From positions 77,163-89,821 of the forward strand of contig NW_003141326.1 in assembly GCF_000003605.2 (NCBI RefSeq): a stretch of DNA of 12,659 bases. Reading direction: 5' to 3'. A program made the translations under genes and the position numbers. Numbering within the stretch: position 1 is the stretch's first letter; each line of letters begins with the position of its first letter. The notes below the pieces were generated by a model that was given only the letters and a program-made list of their open reading frames with translations, was not told where the DNA came from and searched no databases. Below are positions 1 to 8,276 of this stretch, piece after piece. The stretch comes from Saccoglossus kowalevskii. Taxonomy: Eukaryota; Hemichordata; Enteropneusta; Harrimaniidae.

Positions 1-392
1 GAAATATCCTCTATCTCATGACGCAATATTCAATAGTCTCAATATCTTAATACCCTACCTCCCATGGTATCCAACCTGACTGTATTGTTGCCCAACCTAA
101 CTTCCTTGGTGTCCTTAAATGTTCATTACACAATTTCAACAAGACCAAGGCATTTTCAAAATTCAAGCCCTATTATCTATTAGATTCAATTGCAGAATAT
201 TTAAAAATATATTCAAAAATAGGTTTAGAAGTTATGCTCGATTTGTTTTTCGGCTGAGCTGTCATTAACTGATGTGCATATGATTGCTGGATATTTGTAA
301 ATCTGGTGATCAGAAATTAAAAACATTAAATATTCAAGGTTGTCAAAAGGAAAACATGATAAATTGTCCGACCAGAAAAAGATTAATAATAT

Positions 393-436
393 ATTCATGA
401 GATTGACGGTATGAATATTCATGAGGTTGGTTGCAT
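393..436 (+). repeat. Two imperfect copies of a 24-bp unit
   Basis: ATATTCATGAG occurs twice, 24 bases apart, and the next few bases of the two units (ATTG and GTTG) still resemble each other. A minor local duplication. Confidence 0.35.
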
Positions 437-1272
437 AAATTATTAATGAGCAGCCAGTACCACCATACTCCAGAAAGCTGGTGGGAACTCTTTCTATGTT
501 AGTTTAATAATAAAACTAGGAAATTATGAGTGATAAGCAAACAGCCTTAAACATTAAACAGATTTATGCATAAATACCCTACCTGTTTGCCTTACTGTAT
601 TCGCACCATTGAAAGCACATCTCCAATAGAAGTGCATAAATGTATACATGTAAACCAAAATTTGAATTTGAAGAAATAATTCAAGGGAAACAAAATCAGC
701 AAATAAACCTTTTCTCCAACACCCAACTCGTCAAAAATCAGTGAAAATAAATTCCATACAAAACAGTTAAACACCCAAAAATTCTTTCCAACTAAATTAA
801 GTATTGTACAGTATACTATATTATTAAAATCATGCATATTTTGACCATAGTAATACCTGTAAGTTATGTAAGCATATACTCTACTAAGAGAGCAAATAAA
901 GTATATTATTTATACAATTGAAACTCTTTAATATTATATGTTTGGTCTAATAAAACATTTAATGTGAGGTAGAAAATCTGAGACATTTATAAACACACAA
1001 TATGCAAAAAAACAAACCAACAGAGAAACCACTCAGGAAATCTTCAGTTGTTTTAACATTTGGGTCAGATTCCATATAATCATCCAGTAATTACAGTGAT
1101 TACCCACATCATCAGGATAAAAGACACCGCAATGCAATAAAGCACCCAGGGTGAAACCATTAAGGATTATCACATCAACTATTACTGAGATGCTCATATT
1201 AATACACCCATGGGATTTTACGGCAGTTCAATCACTCTGACAGGTAGGCCCTTAAGTCACCACAAGTAGTGG

Positions 1273-1290
1273 AATTCCTTATAAGGAATT
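1273..1290. repeat. Perfect 18-bp palindrome
   Basis: AATTCCTTATAAGGAATT is self-complementary with no spacer. The flanking bases do not extend it. No function is evident; a palindrome this long is unusual but can arise by chance in AT-rich DNA. Confidence 0.7.
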
Positions 1291-1530
1291 GACCTTCCAA
1301 ATAAAGTGATAGCTGATGAGCCTTAGATTGTAAGTGAAAGTTCTCTTTACCAACTCTCACTAAAGCTGTTTAGTACATTTTTTAAAATTTTCATACCTAA
1401 TAATAATTAACCAAATCTACTTTAAATATTGATGTAAAGGAATTATAAAGTTTGAAAAATTTAAAACATTGAAATGACAATTATAAAACATATATAAAAT
1501 GTGTATCTAATGTAAGTAATAATGTATGTA

Positions 1531-1570
1531 ATTATTATTATTATTAATTATTAATATTAATTATTATTAT
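1531..1570. repeat. ATT/TAA microsatellite
   Basis: About 40 bases of imperfect ATT repeats with a few TTAA interruptions. Confidence 0.85.
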
Positions 1571-2152
1571 ACTAGAGTGCTTTTATTACTTTTTGTGAAG
1601 CAATTATGAACATAGTTTTGATAATTCAATTTCCCAGAATAAATATTAGTTTTTCTTCATCTGTTTTGTTGTTTAGAGGAATTTTGAGCTTATTTAAGAA
1701 AATGTATTTTTCATATTTGTAAAGATTACATATGAGCATATATTATTATTAATATAAGTATTTTTTGAATGAAAAATCTGTTTCAACAGTTTCAGTGGAT
1801 ACGGACTATAGATACTACAGGTAACAGCTTTGCTTTACATCTTCGTACGGTTTACAGCAAAGCTAAAAAGACTAGTCATACTTCTGCCAGATATGATTCT
1901 ATACAAGTAACTGTAAGCAGATTCTCACTGACAAGCTTTTTTTATTAATTCTGGAAAGAAACTAGAGCTCTATACTAAAATCTGTTATACTGAATAAAAT
2001 GCATGAATTGATAAATAAAATAATGTAAACCTATTTAATTAAGAGCCAAACAAATGGAAGGGAATTTTTGTTGAATAATCAAAAAAGAAAAGTTAGTAAT
2101 TAACATAGGAAAACAAATGCTAGTTAAATATTTGACAGTAGGTTGTATCAGT

Positions 2153-2177
2153 CCCCCCCCCCAAAAAAAAAAAAAAA
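2153..2177. repeat. Homopolymer junction C10 followed by A15
   Basis: Ten C then fifteen A without interruption. Such runs are prone to length error in sequencing and assembly. A TACCGGTA octamer follows six bases later. Confidence 0.9.
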
Positions 2178-2960
2178 TTGTGTACCGGTAGTTCTGTGTA
2201 CCTACATTTTATGTTTACAGTAAAGTCTTCTCGATTCAACATTTGGATAATTAGAGTCAGTTCTGCACTGAAATACTATGTGACTATGCTCTGCCCACAA
2301 GGTTTAGAATAACATGTAGTACATATTAGGTAGTCTAGGGTTATTTAAATCACACACCTTTTTTTATTCGACCTAACTAATGCATTTCAGTCAGGAATGT
2401 GGTGTTAAGAGGATTTTTATGAGACTAGACAGCATACAAAACACACAATTGATGAATGACTTATGAAAGGTGGAGAACATTCCATGCATTGCGCATCCGC
2501 CCAACAGGGGGGAGTTCCCACTCACCGAGTGTGTAGTTTATTCACTGACAAGTGGAATTGGTATTCATTGATGTGTATTGTTATGCACCACAAAAGGTAC
2601 CGCTAAATGGTTATTTTTACAAAACAGGAAGTATTGCTCTATTGAGTAGGAAGTATGCATGTTCCTGTTTCGGTTTATCACCACATAATAGCAACACCTA
2701 CTATGGGTGTGTCAGCAAATTGCTCACCTAATTGCTTCAGGTGACTTTTTGATAGATGGACCTCAGGAATGTGTCTTTTCCACTTTTGTTTTGACACTTT
2801 GCTGTATTACAATATTGTGTATCATTTTTCTTTGTTGATTTATGGAGTAACTTCACTCTGCATACTAATCGTTTAAGTTTCACTGCCTAAAGTTTTTGAA
2901 ATATGTAAAAGTCACCTTCAATCCAGGTCATAGGAATCACAATAAATTTGTCTTTTTCTA

Positions 2961-2980
2961 AATTAAAGTGGTTTACAGTA
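2961..2980 (+). repeat. 20-base repeat AATTAAAGTGGTTTACAGTA
   Basis: This 20-mer recurs at 12217-12236 with a single mismatch (GTG against GTA). It ends in TTTACAGTA, like the ends of the small inverted-repeat elements here, so it is probably a fragment of that family. Confidence 0.4.
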
Positions 2981-3299
2981 TTTTATTTAAATAATTCTTT
3001 CATTTTTATACCCAAAAAAAATACAAAAATTATATCACTAAGCGAGAGAAGAAATAATTCCAATCTACTTGAAATACTAAAGTGAGTTATTCTAGAAGGA
3101 GGTGTTGTTAAGATGAAACACCAGGATTCTGCACACCAAGGTGATGATAGCAATTCTAGCAGACACTGTACACTTTTAAACTATCACTGGTAAAAATGTT
3201 TGGAATATATGCGGAAGTCCCACGCCTTCAGAATCAAAATGAAGCGTCACTCAACAAAATTTCACAATTATTCTTGGCTCATAAAATTCATAAAAATGT

Positions 3300-3336
3300 G
3301 TCGCTTGTGAAATTAAACCCACAGCAATTTACAGTA
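3300..3336 (+). repeat. Probable single end of the same inverted-repeat family
   Basis: The segment GTGAAATTAAACCCACAG followed by CAATTTACAGTA closely resembles the right arm of the 3749-3944 element and its TACAGTA terminus. No convincing matching left arm was found upstream, so it is likely a fragment or a diverged copy. Confidence 0.35.
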
Positions 3337-3748
3337 GCAATTTAGGCCTGAGAAACTGTCTGTCACCATAACAACTTGAAACACACATGAATGTGATCTA
3401 TTTTAAAAGAAACTTATTATTTAATTGTAAAACGCTAACTCATGCAGCTTTGTAGGTGCAGCTAATTTTTAATTAATAATATAATATGTTAACCACCTCT
3501 AATACAATCATTGTTATGGTAACCATGCTTGATTTCTTACCCCATGGCATGATTATTCTAATATGATCTGGGGAGAAATCTACCAACATATGAGTTAATA
3601 CTCACAATTGATTTGAGATGGCCACATATATATTTCCTGTATGATACAAAACAAGTTTATACATTCTTACGAATTCTATACTTCTATTGAAAAAAATTAA
3701 TTTAAAATAAACAGGATCCAATCAACATATTCAGTAGAAGCCATAGTA

Positions 3749-3944
3749 TACTGTATAGAGCTTAATTATTCGCTGGGTTTTATTTTTACCTATTTCGCAG
3801 ACAGCTAAATGCACTAAATCAAAACACAGTGGATATTCAAATTTAACATTAGAATGCATTGTTCACTCCACAAACCAATGAATATCTCTGTAACCTCAAA
3901 TCTGCTCAAATTAAACCCAGTGAATATTTTCCACCTCTACAGTA
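3749..3944. mobile_element. Inverted-repeat element of about 195 bp (MITE-like) with TA ends
   Basis: The left arm runs from CTGTATAGAG at 3751 through TTATTCGCTGGGTTTTATTT. The right arm (3908-3942) contains AAATTAAACCCAGTGAATATT and ends CTCTACAG. Their reverse complements match over most of about 35 bases. TA flanks both sides (3749-3750 and 3943-3944). The CTGTA...TACAG ends resemble the element at 5353-5461, suggesting one family or related families. The interior has no open frame of note. Confidence 0.5.
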
Positions 3945-4199
3945 TTAAACCATCACAGGAGAAATAACAAGATTTTGGAAACCACTAATACCCAATCAGG
4001 GTCATTCAATTTAAAAATGAAATTGCTATTTGTACATCAATCTCCTGTGTTATTTGGACTAGTTTGATTTAAACATTCAGGGTTCTGTCGATTACAATAT
4101 GTAAACTAAATTAGTAACTAAATTCCCTCCGGGAATGCAAGAGGTATACCATCAAAAGGGAATTGAAATCTCAAATTGATAATTATTTCAGAACAATGA

Positions 4200-6152
4200 C
4201 TTTTAATTCTATTTTCAGTAACACATTTTGATTTGAACAGAGAGGATGTAATAGAAATTTTTCTCAATGACGAATCAAGCGCACATCAGATAACTCATAA
4301 ACTACTTTACTATCGTTTTAATTTCACAATAGAAATTTTTTTTGTAATTATCCCAAATCTTTGTAAAATTATCACTGATGTCATTAATGAAAAGAAGTCA
4401 GTGACTATAACAAATATTAAATACCTAGTCAAAGATTCAAAGAACCTCATACACACATAGATCTTTTGGGCAAAATAATATTCAAAAAAACATTTTTCTA
4501 TAATTTTGGGGTTAATTTTCAATAAAATGGACAAAATTTCACTTTTTGGCTATAGGTCTTGATGGAATTTTTTTTTTTAAATATCAAAAAACTTGTGTTG
4601 ATTTTATTCTGTGAAATGTGACAAAAATCAGCTTGTCACTCAAATTGTTAAAATCTTCAAACATTGCATGGGACCCATACATGGCTTGACAACTGTGATG
4701 CTTCTGATTTTTAAAGATTTAGTAAAATTTGAATTAAGAAAGGAAAGCAGACAAAAAGCAAATAAAAGGAGCATTAGGTTTGTTATGGTTAAGATGGACT
4801 CAGTGAATATAGATGATGATGAAAAAATCTTTACCAGAAGTTATCTCACATAACTTCAGTTTTCATTAAATAATAAATTACATCTTGAATAAAGTAATGT
4901 ACAGTATTTGGGGTGAATCATACTCACAAAGGGTAGTCACAGCAATATGCAACGTGGGTGGTGAACTTTAGTGTATTGGTGTTTCAAATCAGGGGTATAG
5001 TTCCGGGAAGCATTTCTAGTATTTCGTATTCACTCAAGCCCAGTGGCATTATCAAATCTCAGTGTACGAAAGAAAGTGCAATGTTTTAACAGGTTTATTC
5101 CCACAAACATGTACAAATGTACGACGTAGAAGTCTGACATGAGAATTTATGGGTTGCAAGTAAATTTATTTTTTACTAGTTATATTGCAGATTTATTAGT
5201 GAACACTAAGATGTTATTTTCAATGATTAATGTGAATAGGAGGGGGGGAAACTATGATCGAGTTGCTTTCCCAGAAATAAACAATTTAGTTCATACAATC
5301 AGACAGTACAGGGAAATTGTTGAGGCTAATTCCATCTTGGAACAATTACTCGTACTGTAAACATTTAATTTTAACTGCTAGAAATTTTTGTGATTTTAGG
5401 ATTTTATGGCAATCATGAAAACAAAATTTTGGGAAAGTCACAATTAAAGCATTTCACTGTAATACGTCAGAATGAGAAGTGTTTGTAAGAACATATTCAA
5501 ATGAGATTTAAAACATTTGACATTAATGATTTCCACAGGAAAGTAACACTAGACACATTATAACAGTACGATATTGGCAAGTCATCAGATTCAACAAAAA
5601 ACATTGATGGTGAGATAAAGAAATCCTTGACCCACAAGACAAACTTACAACTCCTCATAAAAATCCTAATAGCCACTGACAGAGAACAGAACACCTTACT
5701 AAATAAAGCTAGGGATTCACTTCAGATGATTAATTTATCTACACAAGGCTAACAACATTTGTGAAGACACATTTTACTCAGAGCTTCTGAGATGCCCAGA
5801 GGCGAAAATCAAAACATTGCTATTAGAGGAGTACTTCAAGAAAATCACTGACAAGGAACAATTCATTGCATTACATCCTGTATCAGAATGTTTTGCATGA
5901 ATGAGAAGCAATGTTTCTACTTCCAGAATTGACTGGCTTAATGAAAGTATAGCTGACTAATAGGCTTGGAGTTCCATCTACATTGCTTGTGCATTTAATT
6001 CACATACTTACACTAAATTGAATTCTGTTGGCATGTACGACAGGATTGAAAGCAAAAGCAATTTTAAAGTGACAGAATTTCTGGGGCATACATACATCTA
6101 CAGAAAAATAAACTCAGTGCACCCTGTAACCTTATCAATGTATGACGAGTAG
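4200..6152 (+). pseudogene. Unidentified decayed coding sequence (broken open stretches)
   Basis: The + strand here has a cluster of open stretches far longer than expected in DNA this AT-rich, where a stop should occur about every 14 codons. They are 4200-4457 (86 codons), 4602-4850 (83), 5130-5357 (76), 5564-5749 (62) and one frame from 5730 to 6149 (140 codons, broken only by TGA 5898, TAA 5958 and TAG 5961). The peptides look protein-like, with charged helical segments such as EIKKSLTHKTNLQLLIKI and LLLEEYFKKITDKEQF. A frame change lies near 5730-5750. A small inverted-repeat element is inserted at 5353-5461. I recognise no family. It could be a dead transposon gene, an old retrocopy, or a gene whose introns I have misread as breaks. 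No transposase triad, reverse transcriptase or zinc-finger motif was seen. Confidence 0.35.
5353..5461. mobile_element. Small inverted-repeat element (MITE-like) with TA ends
   Basis: The left end TACTGTAAACATTTAATT and the right end, whose reverse complement begins TACAGTGAAATGCTTTAATT, form an imperfect inverted repeat. The similarity runs about 40 bases inward on both sides, around a centre near 5410. TA is found at both outer ends (5353-5354 and 5460-5461), as expected for a TA target duplication of the Tc1/mariner type. It ends the open stretch 5130-5357 with its own TAA, so it probably inserted into that sequence. It has no coding capacity. Confidence 0.5.
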
Positions 6153-6462
6153 TAGAACACATATTCACAGTTCAATGTATTGTTTTACATCATTGTGCCA
6201 ATTATGGATAATTGCGAAACACATGTGAAGTACATGTAAATTAGTGTTGTTTTTTTTAGTGTATAACAATGTCTAATAAACTATGGTTGAACCACAGGCA
6301 AAAAACACTTCAAATGTAAGGTAATCAAAAAACACATTGTGGTTTATATGTTTTTAACTTAAATTGACAGTGCCTACGATTACTTTAAAATGTCCGGAAC
6401 AAATTACCTTGATCTCTAAACTGATTATTGGAACTATTGAAATTATTGATCATAGTACTCAC
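6153..6462. other. Non-coding stretch next to the - strand first exon
   Basis: AT-rich with no open frame of note. It is probably the start of the intron that follows the signal-peptide exon, read leftwards from the donor at 6462. Confidence 0.45.
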
Positions 6463-6508
6463 CCCTGCAGAGCAAGACTGCGAGAACCGATGACAGAAAC
6501 AGCAGCAT
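6463..6508 (-). CDS. Signal-peptide first exon of an unidentified secreted or membrane protein (partial)
   Basis: On the - strand an ATG at 6508-6506 with A at -3 opens a frame reading MLLFLSSVLAVLLCR. One base then remains before a consensus donor GTGAGTAC (6462 downward). The peptide has a hydrophobic core of about a dozen residues, as in an N-terminal signal sequence, and a small-residue/Cys/Arg end. An in-frame stop TAA lies about 10 codons upstream, so this is the first ATG of the frame. A phase-1 intron right after the signal peptide is common in animal extracellular proteins. I could not find a convincing second exon on this strand between 6460 and 1, so the rest may lie in or beyond a long intron. 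The gene diverges from SYCP1. Its function is unknown, and the exon is too short for certainty. Confidence 0.5.
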
Positions 6509-6542
6509 TTTAGCCGATCCGCTAATCTTCGATTTTTACTAG

Positions 6543-6552
6543 CTTTATAAAG
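6543..6552 (-). promoter_or_regulatory. TATA-like box upstream of the - strand signal-peptide exon
   Basis: The palindrome CTTTATAAAG reads TATAAAG on the - strand, about 35-40 bases upstream of the ATG at 6508. Initiation about 30 bases downstream would leave a 5' UTR of only about ten bases, so either the leader is very short or another start is used. Being palindromic it gives no direction by itself. Confidence 0.3.
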
Positions 6553-6754
6553 AGTTCGATAACAGGCGCTTTTGAAGCAGTACTAATATCTGGCGCGTGT
6601 CTCTTCTGATCCGTTGTGGGAGAAATGTTAGCCGTTTACTTACGTCGCAGCACTTCTCGCCTTTTTGTTGATATCGTTTGGAATGTTCTATTTTATTCTA
6701 GGGGTGTGACTTGAAATAAACATCGATCTGGGAATAAAAATACGCAAATAAATC

Positions 6755-6764
6755 GTTTACGTCA
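6755..6764 (+). promoter_or_regulatory. CRE-like decamer GTTTACGTCA, copy 1
   Basis: Contains TTACGTCA, one base from the CREB/ATF palindrome TGACGTCA. The identical decamer recurs at 6911-6920, 156 bases away on the same strand. Binding is inferred only from the motif. Confidence 0.35.
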
Positions 6765-6910
6765 CTAGACTTTTCTGTTACAAGTAATGATTATTTATCT
6801 CTGAAAAGCTAAAGCGAATTAAATCAAAATGGCAATTCCAAAGTCTTAACAACATGTGCTTTTCACCAAAAGCATCATTACCCGTTTCGCCCCTCGCATA
6901 GTAGCCGCAG

Positions 6911-6920
6911 GTTTACGTCA
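6911..6920 (+). promoter_or_regulatory. CRE-like decamer GTTTACGTCA, copy 2
   Basis: Identical to the decamer at 6755-6764 and in the same orientation, within the CpG-richer divergent region. CREB/CREM-family factors drive many germ-cell genes in vertebrates, so a role at a meiotic gene is plausible, but this is inference. Confidence 0.35.
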
Positions 6921-7012
6921 TGAGAAGTGTAAACTAAAATTAGACCGGAAACACTTGGAATAGACCACCCCACAACAGGGGGGTAGTATAACTTGATACC
7001 TCGATTATTCAA

Positions 7013-7022
7013 ACTTACCTTG
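7013..7022 (-). other. Perfect splice donor CAAG|GTAAGT on the - strand (possible 5' UTR exon)
   Basis: Read on the - strand, the sequence is CAAG (7022-7019) then GTAAGT (7018-7013), a full match to the donor consensus. It lies about 0.5 kb upstream of the signal-peptide exon, in the same orientation. It could end a non-coding first exon spliced to an acceptor between 7000 and 6509, where several AG sites exist but none is strong. The open stretch before it has no recognisable protein content. Confidence 0.3.
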
Positions 7023-7550
7023 TTTTCTATGACGGAAACAGAAGTTTCGTATTTTCTATAAGTATGCCGTATTGTGTGAACTGACAATTTTCAACAACAA
7101 AGCCGTATTTTTAACGGGCAATGTAACTTCATCAATCAGAATACCTGAGTCCACCAATGTTATGTTTTGACTCTCCGACGTTGCGCGGGTCAATAATAAA
7201 TTATTCATTCATAGATATACTAGTAGTTAGCGGAACGACTCGCCTTGCCAAGTTATCAGTGGGGATTCTTGAATGCATCGCTGGCCGCTGTCATCACTGG
7301 AGTTTACGACTGAACAAACCACATTCTATCTATGTGCGGGGCAAGCTTGTGAATCACTGGCAGTGGTAGGCAAATTGAACTCCTGACACAGCAGGACCAA
7401 CTGGCACCAGAAGCGTGATATAATGGCAGTTTATATTGTCCACGGTGACCTAACCTCCAGGGATACCAGAAAATACCATCACACTTTGTCCTTCATATCT
7501 TTGCACATGAAATTTAACCAATATATCCAGGCAGTTCAGAGGCAACATTC

Positions 7551-7565
7551 AAATGGCCGCCATTT
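7551..7565. promoter_or_regulatory. Palindrome AAATGGCCGCCATTT with a YY1-like core
   Basis: This is a perfect inverted repeat (AAATGGC, one spacer base, GCCATTT). It contains CCGCCAT, the core of the YY1 site. It lies about 570 bases upstream of the SYCP1 ATG. The flanking ATTCAAA also resembles the dispersed repeat at the right edge of the window, so it may derive from a repeat. Confidence 0.35.
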
Positions 7566-7584
7566 CAGTGCTATAAGCTATTCG

Positions 7585-7589
7585 CCAAT
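7585..7589 (+). promoter_or_regulatory. CCAAT box (forward)
   Basis: The sequence is CGCCAATCAC, a good NF-Y-type context. It is paired with a reverse CCAAT box about 50 bases downstream, inside the CpG-richer interval and close to the YY1-like palindrome. Confidence 0.4.
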
Positions 7590-7636
7590 CACGACATGCG
7601 TTGCGTCAGCTGGTTATTCACGTAATAAGGACTCCT

Positions 7637-7641
7637 ATTGG
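7637..7641 (-). promoter_or_regulatory. CCAAT box (reverse, ATTGG)
   Basis: The sequence is CTATTGGCTC, an inverted CCAAT box in NF-Y-type context, about 50 bases from the forward box at 7585. Two closely spaced CCAAT boxes favour a real promoter here, roughly 500 bases upstream of the SYCP1 start codon. Confidence 0.4.
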
Positions 7642-8132
7642 CTCAAAGTTCTAATCGTCGCAAAAATTGTCGTCTGCCAGTGGGTGTTAATCAGTCCTGT
7701 AATCTGAATAATAATTGAAATATCTCCCAGTTACTCTGTAAAGACGGCATATATCCACGTTCTTGGGCTAAATTTTAAAGGTCTCCGTGATGGACGATTG
7801 CTAAACTTCTAATTTGGTTTGTCCACACATTTGTTATGGTTCATCGAAATTTGTCACTGTATGTATGAAAACCATTTTCGTTATAACAAGTTGATGTAAT
7901 CTGGTTTGTATTCTTTGTTTTCTGTTCCTCTGAAAGATTGCTTTTTGCGCTGTATTCAAGACCAGGGGATATGAATGGCCGATTCACAAATAATCACGTT
8001 AATGTACCACGAGTTAACTATTCAGTTGTTTCGTTTTTATTCAGATAAAGCTGTGGTTTATTTCGACTCGACAATCTCCGACAGATTGCTCCATCCCAAT
8101 ACATACTGTCAGGCCTGTTTGTATAGATCATC

Positions 8133-8276
8133 ATGCAAAAAACTCAACAACGAGAGCATGAGAAACAGCCATTCTTCAAGCCATTGAATGCAAATTCAAA
8201 CAACTCGAACTTCTTTACTATGAACGTCCGGGAATCAAGTTCCGAATCCACCAGCAACCCTGCTTCGTTTTTCCAG
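8133..8276 (+). CDS. SYCP1: SYCP1 exon 1 (start codon, disordered N-terminal tail)
   Basis: This exon encodes 48 codons from ATG 8133 to the CAG before the donor GTATCT at 8277, ending in phase 0. An in-frame TAG at 8124-8126 lies just upstream, so 8133 is the first possible ATG of this frame, and it has A at -3. An in-frame ATG at 8220 (residue 30) is a weaker alternative start. The product is rich in N, S, Q and T and has the short stretch EKQPFFKPLN at residues 10-19. That resembles two pieces of the vertebrate N-terminus, a start near MEKQKPF and an FFKSFN motif, but this part of the family diverges fast. The evidence is the open frame, the donor, the phase match to exon 2 and the position. 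A 5' UTR exon farther upstream cannot be excluded. Confidence 0.75.

Larger units (their letters stand above)
1..4199. other. Gene-free AT-rich stretch
   Basis: I see no supportable gene here. The open stretches on the - strand at 225-422 and 592-837 are short, lack protein-like composition and show no convincing splice pattern. Content is simple sequence, one 18-base palindrome and repeat fragments, listed separately. If the - strand signal-peptide exon at 6463-6508 is real, this stretch could be part of its first intron or hold small exons I could not recognise. A good-looking - strand donor (GTGAGT near 2525) has no exon in matching phase before it. Confidence 0.6.
6509..8132. promoter_or_regulatory. 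CpG-richer intergenic region between divergent starts (probable bidirectional promoter)
   Basis: This interval separates the - strand signal-peptide exon from the + strand SYCP1 start. By eye, about 57 CpGs occur between 6481 and 7700, several times the density of the flanking AT-rich DNA, where many 60-base lines have none or one. It contains CCAAT boxes, CRE-like sites, a YY1-like palindrome and a TATA-like site, each listed separately. Two open stretches inside it (around 7157-7369 and 7423-7707, + strand) have no recognisable protein content and look like chance ORFs of a GC-richer stretch. The SYCP1 start site is not obvious from sequence. Confidence 0.55.

Noticed and set aside
592-837. 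81-codon - strand open stretch rich in F, L, V and W
   Set aside because: The hydrophobic composition follows from AT-rich sequence read on this strand. There is no membrane-protein pattern, no splice support and no family resemblance.
2525-2612. Possible - strand exon between an AG near 2606 and the GTGAGT donor near 2525
   Set aside because: It is open only in a phase that does not continue the signal-peptide exon, which leaves one dangling base. In the matching phase it hits a stop.
6878-7087. 69-codon - strand open stretch with YYPPVVGW
   Set aside because: It lacks an ATG, is crossed by a strong donor at 7018, and the part after the donor would be intron. Only the donor was kept as a feature.
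7157-7707. Two + strand open stretches (70 and 94 codons) upstream of SYCP1
   Set aside because: They lie in the CpG-richer promoter-like region, where chance ORFs are longer, and have no recognisable protein motifs.
7975-8187. 70-codon + strand open stretch overlapping SYCP1 exon 1 in another frame
   Set aside because: It is in a different frame from the SYCP1 start, ends at 8187, and has no link to exon 2. It is best explained as a shadow of exon 1 and leader sequence.
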